25,184 nt of DNA from DATATB01 sp036268995 (lineage in GTDB: Bacteria; Planctomycetota; Planctomycetia; Pirellulales; PNKZ01), in contig DATATB010000162.1 in NCBI GenBank assembly GCA_036268995.1, positions 1 to 25,184 of the forward strand. Reading direction: 5' to 3'. The translations under genes and the position numbers were made by a program. Below are positions 17,674 through 23,896 of the stretch, piece by piece (within the stretch, counting starts at the first letter, position 1; each line of letters starts with the position of its first letter). Below the pieces are notes generated by a model, which worked only from the letters and a program-made list of their open reading frames with translations, was not told the origin of the DNA and ran no database searches.

Positions 17674-17874
17674 TCAAGCGGCAGCCGCCACATCCTGCGG
17701 CGCGGCTACGTGCAAATCGGTGATCGCCTTTTCGACGGCCACCGGATCAAACCGCACAACCCTGCGCGAGATTCGGATACTGGGAATACGATTCTCTCGC
17801 GCCCAAATCATCACGGTGCCCGGCGTAACCCGCAACCGCTCGGCAATTTCCTCTGCTGTCAGAAAGTCGCTCAT
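17674..17874 (-). CDS. AlpA/excisionase-like HTH protein 2
   Basis: A 66-aa protein with an excisionase-type winged helix: FLTAEEIAERLRVTPGTVMI (4-23), then IPSIRISRRVVRFDPVAVEKAI (30-51). AGGAG lies seven bases before the ATG, and a good promoter precedes it. It is the first gene of the leftward block and is divergent from the GntR-type gene across 144 bases, so the pair could form a regulatory switch. It is distinct in sequence from the other AlpA-like protein at 14527-14742. Confidence 0.82.
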   Translation of the reverse strand: MSDFLTAEEIAERLRVTPGTVMIWARENRIPSIRISRRVVRFDPVAVEKAITDLHVAAPQDVAAAA

Positions 17875-17927
17875 TTAGCCTCTCCTGTTTCGTATTTCCT
17901 ACTGAGCGGTGTCATCCTAGGCTCGAA

Positions 17928-17956
17928 ACATTATCTGTCAAGGAAAAGCAAGTCAA
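17928..17956 (-). promoter_or_regulatory. Leftward promoter of the early block
   Basis: On the minus strand TTGACT (17956-17951), a 17-base spacer and TAATGT (17933-17928) form a good sigma-70 match about 54 bases before the AlpA-like start. It lies in the divergent region shared with the GntR-type gene. Confidence 0.6.
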
Positions 17957-18018
17957 TCACGCGAACGGTTGCGAGTTAATGGTCCGGCGGTAGGCTATGT
18001 GTTTAAGGGGGTTCCAGT

Positions 18019-18327
18019 ATGTCGACCGCTCGCCCGTCCAAAGCATCCGTCTTGCGAGAGCAGCTCATTCGGGAGCTGGATTCCGGCGGCTACAAACCTG
18101 GCGATCGCTTTTATACCTCCCAGCAGGCGGCGGACAAGTTCGGTGCCGGCCTTGCGCTGGCGGACCAGGTCCTGAATGACCTTGTTGTGCAGTGCCGGCT
18201 TGTCCGCCGCCGCGGATCGGGGACATTCGTCGCGGATCGCCCACGTCGCCGTCGGGCACCACGGGCGACAGACCCTTACGCGATCGAGCTGCGCCGCGCG
18301 CTCCGCGAGGGCTACGGTGCCCGCTGA
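18019..18327 (+). CDS. Minimal GntR-type DNA-binding protein
   Basis: A 102-aa protein that is essentially one GntR winged helix: GGYKPGDRFYTSQQAADKFG (23-42), ADQVLNDLVVQCRLVRRRGSGTFVA (48-72, with the family's RR-G-GTFV wing). A basic tail (RPRRRRAPRA) and about 20 further residues follow. GntR regulators normally have a 130-170-residue effector domain, absent here, so it probably does not sense a metabolite in the usual way. AGGGGG lies eight bases before the ATG. It is divergent from the AlpA-like gene and may control that promoter region. Confidence 0.78.
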   Translation: MSTARPSKASVLREQLIRELDSGGYKPGDRFYTSQQAADKFGAGLALADQVLNDLVVQCRLVRRRGSGTFVADRPRRRRAPRATDPYAIELRRALREGYGAR

Positions 18328-18442
18328 TCGTCGATTGCGAGCGGCTGTCCGTTTACGATGCCAGGCTGCAACTGGGCGCCGGCTGCATGAGCGAATGGGC
18401 GGTCCAGCCACAAGGCGATAGCGGCCACGCTGGGTCAGTGGC

Positions 18443-18472
18443 GGGCGCCGGCCCAGCAGTAGGCCGGCGCCC
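18443..18472. terminator. Bidirectional terminator-like hairpin
   Basis: A perfect 11-bp GC-rich stem, GGGCGCCGGCC (18443-18453) and GGCCGGCGCCC (18462-18472), encloses an 8-base loop. It lies between the convergent GntR-type gene and the small leftward gene at 18482-18679. No long T-tract is present. Confidence 0.6.
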
Positions 18473-18481
18473 TTACACCGT

Positions 18482-18679
18482 TTACGCCGCCGAGAGCTTG
18501 GCAGCCAGGACTTGCTGCAGCCCGAGGACCAGGGCAGACAGCGATACAGGGTCCAATCCCTCTGCGACTTTTTGCATCAGCCGGACATTGACGGTTACGT
18601 GTTCACCGTCGAGCAGCGGGTTAGACGCGTACTTCTTCCTCCGGCTCTGGGCGACTCTTTTAGCATTTGTGCGTGCCAT
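18482..18679 (-). CDS. Small basic hypothetical protein
   Basis: A 65-aa protein with a very basic start (ARTNAKRVAQSRRKKY) and two predicted helices (VTVNVRLMQKVAEGL and SALVLGLQQVLAAKL). GGGGGA lies about six bases before the ATG, which supports a real gene. A weak leftward -35-like TTGACG (18790-18785) lies upstream. No family is recognised; the size and charge would suit a nucleic-acid-binding accessory protein. Confidence 0.55.
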   Translation of the reverse strand: MARTNAKRVAQSRRKKYASNPLLDGEHVTVNVRLMQKVAEGLDPVSLSALVLGLQQVLAAKLSAA

Positions 18680-18801
18680 GAAATTCCCCCGTAGTGATCT
18701 GCCTAAGTGACAGAAAAGGAATGGCCGCCCACCGAATGGCAGGAAAACGGCAACGGCGGAAGTCTACAAAATCTGTAACCTTCGCGTCAACTGCCAGGCA
18801 A

Positions 18802-19119
18802 TCAGTTAGTGGGCAGCAACTCGCGAATCGGGACCCCAAGCGCCTTCGCCCAGGCCGGGAACAGGTCTAGCGGGAGCGCCGCTCGGCCAGATTCATAATG
18901 GCGAACCCTAACGAGGATTTTGTGCTCGTCGGCCGGAAGTGCATTAACCGAGATTTGCAGCTTCGCGCTGAGCGATTGGCCGACACCATGCAGCTTGAAC
19001 AGCCTGGCGGCAAACTGCTGCTGAGAGAGGCCAAGGGAGACACGCATCGCGCGCAGCCGAGCCGCTACGCGCCCACAAAACCTCTCGGTATCTGGATCGG
19101 CCAGCTTCTGCACGGCCAC
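18802..19119 (-). CDS. Xre-type regulator with split HTH
   Basis: A 105-aa protein starting at GTG 19119, with AGGGGA about seven bases upstream. It begins like an Xre domain (RLRAMRVSLGLSQQQFAARL, 21-40) and ends like one (HYESGRAALPLDLFPAWAKALGV, about 74-96). Between them, where the recognition helix should be, about 29 residues are inserted (43-72, GVGQSLSAKLQI and following). It may be an Xre repressor with a beta-hairpin-like extension of the binding unit, seen in some phage repressors, or bind something else. It lies downstream of the protease gene in the same direction, across a 335-base gap. Confidence 0.72.
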   Translation of the reverse strand: MAVQKLADPDTERFCGRVAARLRAMRVSLGLSQQQFAARLFKLHGVGQSLSAKLQISVNALPADEHKILVRVRHYESGRAALPLDLFPAWAKALGVPIRELLPTN

Positions 19120-19454
19120 GGAATATCCCCTGTTTTCTCGCTCAGGTGGGTCAGTCGCAGAGTGTGACCGGTCAGCCGTTCACGTTCAAGTAGCCGCCAG
19201 GCCCTCAGGCGTAGTTTTCTATCGCCGGCAGCACAACCGTCGACGCCTGCGCGTCTGGTAAAAATTTCGGCCGGTCGCGATTACAGAAGATCGAACCCTG
19301 CGGACGCCTTTTGCCGACAAACTGTCGGCAAATTCCAACCTTGTGGGTGGGCCGTGAAATTAGAAGACAGCCGGCCCTATGGCCGCAGCGTGAGCCGGCG
19401 AGGAGGATGAATGTGCTGGCCTGACTGTCTGATCGCTCGCTGCGGCCGATGCCA
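19120..19454. other. Intergenic region with extended dyad
   Basis: A 335-base stretch with no convincing gene between the protease stop and the split-Xre start, both leftward. It contains the best copy of the element-specific palindrome (19311-19331). No strong promoter was recognised, although the Xre gene must have one here or be read from the protease gene. Confidence 0.5.
19311..19331. repeat. 15-bp dyad site 3, extended to 9-bp arms
   Basis: Core CCGACA-AAC-TGTCGG at 19314-19328. The arms extend perfectly to TTGCCGACA and TGTCGGCAA, making this the most symmetric copy. It lies about 190 bases upstream of the split-Xre start. Confidence 0.85.
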
Positions 19455-20816
19455 CTACTGCCCGGTGAGGGCAAAATACTTATCAGCCCAAGAGCGGATA
19501 GTCTGTTCGATGTTGGCTCGTTTCGTTCGCTGGCTATCGAGATAAGATTCCGTCTGGCCGATCGTCGTGGTGTACTGCTGTCTAATGCCACCCCGGAGAT
19601 TTTCTCGTTTCGCCACGAGCGCGGCAATCTGTTTGAGTAGCCGCTTCTCTTCGCTCAGCAGTTCCTTCCGCTGGTCCATTAACGAACTCATGATATTTGC
19701 GATGCGAATTGCCTCCGGGCTGTCTCTCGGATCAAGCTGGGCGGCTGGCACTCGCCGCATCCGCGGGCTTGGCAGTTCGGAATAGTCGCGCGGACTTGCC
19801 GACATGGTTCTCATCAGCTCCCGCAGGTTCTCGGAAGCTGAGGCAAACCGAACCGGACTCCCGACTTCGCCTGGAAAACAAAGAGTGTTGACCCCTATAA
19901 CGCGGCCAAGCGAGTCGATTAGCGGGCCGCCGCTACTGCCGTGGTCAATCTCAGCGGTATGTTGGACCCACGAACTGCTCGGATCAAAATTGGTCACAGC
20001 CTTGTTCTGGCGTGCGAAAGTATTCACCTCGTCCCCGGTTCTAATCCCTGAAACTGCGCCCTTTGTCAGCGTCCACTTCAAGTCGAGCGGCGCCCCAATG
20101 GCAACAACGTCCTCGCCCTTTTCCTGTACGGAATCGGCGAGTTCGAGAGTGGCAGCGCTCAAGGGCGGTCGATCCACAGCGATAATTGCCAAGTCCACGC
20201 TACGGTTAAATGCACGCCAGCCATCAGACGTGCAGGACGAGCCATCACGGAACTGCACCGTTACTTTTCTGGCACCATCAATCACATGCGCGTTGGTGGC
20301 GATGGTCTCGCCATCAACCAGAAACCCACTGCCGGACCACCGGTTATTCACGGCGATGTACACGACGCCAGTTTCAAGTCCAGCAAGGCGAGCATGATCG
20401 ATCTTAGCGGACGTCGGTTCCTCCGCTTGCCGGTTCTCCGCTGGCTGCGTGTCCTCCCAACGACCTTTTTCAATCGCCTCAGCCATCGCCTTGCTGGGCG
20501 CTTCAGCCGGCCGCTCATTTAGAGCAGGTTCGTTGTCCGCTGGAGCGCTCGAACCGCTAAATAACGAGTGGCCCACAAGACCGACTAGCGGGACGGCAAC
20601 GACAATAGCGACCAATCCAATGATCCAGCCGGACATCTGTGACCGGCCGGCCAATTCGTCGTGCAGGATGTACATTGCCGGAGCTGGATCACGCTTCCCA
20701 CAACGAATGAGCGTAGAGCCGCTGATTTCACCTCGCCGGACGCAGGCCAGTACCTCGGCGTAGGAAAGCGGCCCTACTTCGCGGCCATTCAAGAAAACGA
20801 AGAAATCGTTAGCCAT
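19455..20816 (-). CDS. GYF-TM-trypsin-coiled-coil membrane protease
   Basis: A 453-aa membrane-anchored serine protease. Residues 1-50 form a GYF_2-like domain (DFFVFLNGREVGPLSYAEV). A hydrophobic anchor spans about 63-83 (WIIGLVAIVVAVPLVGL), then an acidic linker. The trypsin-like domain (about 145-325) has His177 in TNAHVIDG, Asp208 in SVDLAII and Ser295 in DHGSSGGPL. It lacks the PDZ domain of HtrA proteases. Residues about 380-440 look like a coiled coil. The ATG at 20816 gives a usual GYF_2 start; ATG 20825 and GTG 20828 are in frame just upstream. It diverges from the virion-like operon. It could be a cargo gene, a host-range or superinfection factor; the role is unknown. Confidence 0.85.
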   Translation of the reverse strand: MANDFFVFLNGREVGPLSYAEVLACVRRGEISGSTLIRCGKRDPAPAMYILHDELAGRSQMSGWIIGLVAIVVAVPLVGLVGHSLFSGSSAPADNEPALNERPAEAPSKAMAEAIEKGRWEDTQPAENRQAEEPTSAKIDHARLAGLETGVVYIAVNNRWSGSGFLVDGETIATNAHVIDGARKVTVQFRDGSSCTSDGWRAFNRSVDLAIIAVDRPPLSAATLELADSVQEKGEDVVAIGAPLDLKWTLTKGAVSGIRTGDEVNTFARQNKAVTNFDPSSSWVQHTAEIDHGSSGGPLIDSLGRVIGVNTLCFPGEVGSPVRFASASENLRELMRTMSASPRDYSELPSPRMRRVPAAQLDPRDSPEAIRIANIMSSLMDQRKELLSEEKRLLKQIAALVAKRENLRGGIRQQYTTTIGQTESYLDSQRTKRANIEQTIRSWADKYFALTGQ

Positions 20817-20966
20817 ATAACCCATCACCCTGCGGGTTTACACGGACTCAGCATAAGGGGGCGCTTGCACAGTTGCATACTGCACGATCGTACAGAAGGC
20901 TCCTTAGTCCCATCTTCCCAACTGCGGCAGCGACCAACTCTCGCGAACTCTGCCGGCCGATCGTGG

Positions 20967-20981
20967 CCGACACTTTGTCGG
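20967..20981. repeat. 15-bp dyad site 4 (CCGACA-CTT-TGTCGG)
   Basis: Perfect arms around CTT in the divergent region between the protease gene and the virion-like operon. It ends 22 bases upstream of a -35-like box, a sensible position for an activator or repressor of the operon. Confidence 0.8.
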
Positions 20982-21002
20982 TCGAGCTGTCTGCCCATTT
21001 TC

Positions 21003-21030
21003 TTGACGCCGCCCGGTCCGGCTGTAGTCT
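21003..21030 (+). promoter_or_regulatory. Candidate promoter of the rightward operon
   Basis: TTGACG (21003-21008) and TAGTCT (21025-21030) are spaced 16 bases apart, about 38 bases before the ATG at 21068. The -35 box is good and the -10 box is weak. Confidence 0.45.
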
Positions 21031-21067
21031 GCCGACTCCGGCCGACACAAACGCGCAAGGAAGTCCA

Positions 21068-21580
21068 ATGCCAGTTGATCTTGTCTACGGTTCATCGCCG
21101 GGCGCTGATGATGTGTTGCAGGGCGCGGAAGCTATTGCGCAGCAAACTATCCAGCGGCAGCAGCTGGCCAACCAGATGGCCCAGGCGCTGATGCAGCACC
21201 AAACGCAACAGTCGCAACTCGGGCTCGAAGCCCAGCGACAGGCGTTCGCTCAAAATATGGCGATGGCGCCGTACAACACTGCTGCAGAAAACGCGCTCTG
21301 GTCGTTTCTGAACATGGACCCCACCGCGATGGCTGGAGGCTACAGCGGATTGGCGGGCGTTGGAGCTGGCGTGCTGGGTGCCTCGTCGTTGGGCGCGTAC
21401 TACGCGCCACAGGGTGACTACGACAGCGCCGGCGGCCAAAAACCGAATGCCGGGCAACTCTCCACGGCATACAACCAATACGCCGGCCAGGGCTGGATGG
21501 GCGGCGTGACGGGCGCGGACGCCATCTACAACAACGACGAAGACGACAGCGGCGAAGGAATGTCAGGCGGCGACGAATAA
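21068..21580 (+). CDS. Virion-like operon protein 1 (modules A and B)
   Basis: A 170-aa protein of no recognised family. The ATG at 21068 is chosen because AAGGAAG lies just upstream and because the next-but-one gene opens with the same residues (MPxxLVYGSxPG). Residues 1-64 (module A) are Gln-rich and helical and align without gaps, 41 of 64 identical, with the start of the 610-aa protein. Residues about 59-95 (module B, AQNMAMAPY, LWSFLNMDPT) match the middle of the next protein. The end is acidic and Gly-rich (DEDDSGEGMSGGDE). It is the first gene of a coupled operon that ends in a phage-like large protein, so a structural or ejected virion component is a reasonable guess. Confidence 0.75.
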   Translation: MPVDLVYGSSPGADDVLQGAEAIAQQTIQRQQLANQMAQALMQHQTQQSQLGLEAQRQAFAQNMAMAPYNTAAENALWSFLNMDPTAMAGGYSGLAGVGAGVLGASSLGAYYAPQGDYDSAGGQKPNAGQLSTAYNQYAGQGWMGGVTGADAIYNNDEDDSGEGMSGGDE

Positions 21581-21589
21581 GGAGTTACT

Positions 21590-22054
21590 ATGTCTATCGG
21601 TCCACAAGTACCGGCAGCTCCGTTGTCTCCGCTGGCACTTGCGCAGCAGAGAAGGCTGCAACAGAATAATGTCCAATCCTCAGCCTTGGCGGGGGGAGCC
21701 TTGGGGGCGGCTGGCGCTGGCGGAGCCGTGGGCGCGGGAGGCGTAGGCGGGGACGTGGGGATTACTGCCGCCGCTCAACAGCAACAGCAATTTGCCCAGT
21801 ACATGGCGATGGCACCTTATCAAACCGGGATCGACCCGATGTGGTCTTTTATCAACGCCGACCCCACATCGCTGGCCGGAAGTTCGGGACAGATCGGGAA
21901 TTTCAGCGGCAGTGCGCTGGCGACGATGCTGAATTACTACTATCCGGGCTCGGAGCCAGAGTTCGGCGGTTCGGAAGCGGAAGAAGGCACGGGCTCTGGG
22001 ATCGAAGGTGACGAAAGCGATGCCGGCGAAGGTGGCGACGGGGGCGGAGAATAA
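21590..22054 (+). CDS. Virion-like operon protein 2 (module B)
   Basis: A 154-aa protein of no recognised family. It opens with a Pro/Ala/Gln-rich stretch and a Gly/Ala-rich run (about 31-58). Module B, shared with the preceding protein, follows (FAQYMAMAPY, MWSFINADPTSLAG). A short Tyr-rich patch (LNYYYPG) and an acidic Gly-rich tail close it. The stop codon of the previous gene overlaps its Shine-Dalgarno (TAAGGAG, then ATG), giving tight coupling. Likely a paralogue of protein 1 that lacks module A, and part of the same structure. Confidence 0.75.
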   Translation: MSIGPQVPAAPLSPLALAQQRRLQQNNVQSSALAGGALGAAGAGGAVGAGGVGGDVGITAAAQQQQQFAQYMAMAPYQTGIDPMWSFINADPTSLAGSSGQIGNFSGSALATMLNYYYPGSEPEFGGSEAEEGTGSGIEGDESDAGEGGDGGGE

Positions 22055-22063
22055 GGAGTTTTT

Positions 22064-23896
22064 ATGCCTGCTAATTTAGTCTACGGTTCACGGCCGGGCG
22101 ACGACGACACTTTGTCGGGAGCCGAGGCGCTGGCCGAACAGAGGCTCGACCGTCAGCGCATCGCCGCGCAGGCAACTCAAGCGCAGATGCAAAATCAGAT
22201 TGCGCAATCTAAGCTTGGACTTGAGGCCCAGGGGCAGGCGTTCGATCAGAATATGTCGCAGAAGCCGCCAGCGGCCCTGCAATCCGGGTATTTGTCCGCC
22301 GCCGACGCAAACGGAAGGAATGATCAGGGACCACTCGATCCACGCGCCACGGGTGAGGTGCTGGACTCGCAACTGGATCAGATTATCCAGGCTGTGGGCC
22401 AGCAGCGGCTTAACCCGCAGGGGCAAGCGGTGTACGCCGACTGGGCCGGTAAATTTCGCCAAGTGCAGAAGATGCGATCGCGGATTCGTCCGCATCAGTA
22501 CAACAAGCTCGCGGCCCAGCTCATCGGCGAGTTCCGCCAGAGCCGGATCAATAACTACGTCGTGCATGTTCCCACCGTGCAAGAGAACTGGCTCAATAAC
22601 GCCATTCCGTCTCACGATGGTGGCTTTATCGTCCAGGAGTACGACAAGAACGGCCACATCCGGTTCAAAAAGATCGACGCTGGGCCAGCGGATAACGATC
22701 ACCTGCCGATGACACCGCAACAGCGGTTCGAGTCATCAATAGTTCGGACGCCAGACGGCGGCTACGCCATCCACGATCCAAATAACGCGTGGAAGATTCA
22801 GGCAGCGCCGAAGCCGGAGAAAAAGGAGCCCGATCGCGAGAGTTTGTCGCAGTACCTGTCGAACCGGGCCAACTACAACAAGGAGTACACGTCCGCGCAC
22901 GAACGGCTCGTGAAGCAAGGCGGCGGCAAGCTGGACGCGGACGGCAATCCGATGCAGGTTGTTCCCGCGCCGCACGAAATCATTGCCGAGATGGACCGCT
23001 ACCTGAATGCACAGGAGGCCCACATTCACGGTCGGTATCATGGGGAGCAGGTGACTGGTCCGCTGCCTGGCGCGGTGGGTGTGCAGCCGCCACAGCAGCC
23101 AGCGCAACCTCCCGGCGGCGCCCCGCAGGCAGTTCGGCCGCAAGTTGCTCCACCGCAACAGATACAACCCGGCAGTGCCGCACAGGTCCCACCGGCAGTA
23201 ATCGGCGGCATGATGGGAATGTTGTCGCCAGGTGGACAGTCGGCTCCGCAGCAGCCTGGGCAACAACCCTCTCCGCAGCCAGTCCCGCCAGCACCGCCGA
23301 AACTTGATCCCAATGCCGCCGAGGCAATCGCCAAACACGCTCTAAGCGCGCCACACCCCACCCTGCAAAAGTGGGAAAAGTCGGACGGCGTACCTTATGC
23401 CTGGGGACACGGACAGCCGCTGCGACCGAGTCCCAAGCTCTTGGCCTTAAATCGGCAACTCCATAAGCAGTTGGGCGGCGACGAATTATCTCAATACGCG
23501 TTGTCGGTGCTGACGGGGGCCTGGCACGTCTACCCACACGTCTCTGATCTGACTAAGACCACTGGCCGCTCGGCTGACATGCCACTTTACCACGATGCCA
23601 CGCAGGTTGTGGTGGCTAGGCTCAAGGGGGTTCATACGCCGGAGGCCGACGCAATCCGGGATCAAATGCATATATTTGCGATGCGCGGTCTCTCTCCGCA
23701 GGCCCAAAAGGAAGTCACCGACAAACTGTCGGCCGACAATAAGAAGCCCGGCAGTAACGGTGTGGCTCCCAAGGACGCTACCTACGATGCGGCGAAAAAG
23801 CGCTTACCCCTGGTCAAGACCGATGCAGACTTCAAGGCCTTAGCTAAGGGGCAGGAGTTTGTTGACCCAAACGGAATAACGCGAGTAAAGCCATGA
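22064..23896 (+). CDS. Virion-like operon protein 3 (module A, long)
   Basis: A 610-aa protein of no recognised family. Residues 1-64 are module A, shared with protein 1. A helical, charged region follows (about 95-325), then a Pro/Gln-rich low-complexity linker (about 332-415), then a C-terminal domain (about 420-610) with LPLVKTDADFKALAKGQEFVDPNG near its end, a phrase typical of short phage tail-end repeats. The start has the same TAAGGAGTTxxTATG arrangement as the gene before it. Its TGA overlaps the next ATG (ATGA), so the two products are probably made in fixed ratio. Two dyad sites lie within the gene. A virion or ejection role is inferred. Confidence 0.75.
   Translation: MPANLVYGSRPGDDDTLSGAEALAEQRLDRQRIAAQATQAQMQNQIAQSKLGLEAQGQAFDQNMSQKPPAALQSGYLSAADANGRNDQGPLDPRATGEVLDSQLDQIIQAVGQQRLNPQGQAVYADWAGKFRQVQKMRSRIRPHQYNKLAAQLIGEFRQSRINNYVVHVPTVQENWLNNAIPSHDGGFIVQEYDKNGHIRFKKIDAGPADNDHLPMTPQQRFESSIVRTPDGGYAIHDPNNAWKIQAAPKPEKKEPDRESLSQYLSNRANYNKEYTSAHERLVKQGGGKLDADGNPMQVVPAPHEIIAEMDRYLNAQEAHIHGRYHGEQVTGPLPGAVGVQPPQQPAQPPGGAPQAVRPQVAPPQQIQPGSAAQVPPAVIGGMMGMLSPGGQSAPQQPGQQPSPQPVPPAPPKLDPNAAEAIAKHALSAPHPTLQKWEKSDGVPYAWGHGQPLRPSPKLLALNRQLHKQLGGDELSQYALSVLTGAWHVYPHVSDLTKTTGRSADMPLYHDATQVVVARLKGVHTPEADAIRDQMHIFAMRGLSPQAQKEVTDKLSADNKKPGSNGVAPKDATYDAAKKRLPLVKTDADFKALAKGQEFVDPNGITRVKP
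22104..22118. repeat. 15-bp dyad site 5, one mismatch
   Basis: ACGACA-CTT-TGTCGG: one base of the left arm differs. It lies in codons 14-19 of the 610-aa protein. The homologous codons of protein 1 do not carry the dyad, so it was gained or kept after the duplication. Confidence 0.6.
23718..23732. repeat. 15-bp dyad site 6 (CCGACA-AAC-TGTCGG)
   Basis: Perfect arms around AAC, inside the 3' part of the 610-aa gene. It is identical to site 3 and, read on the other strand, to site 1. Confidence 0.8.

Noticed and set aside
19205..19627. 140-codon minus-strand frame in the gap after the protease
   Set aside because: It overlaps the protease 3' end in another frame and lacks a ribosome site or recognisable motifs.
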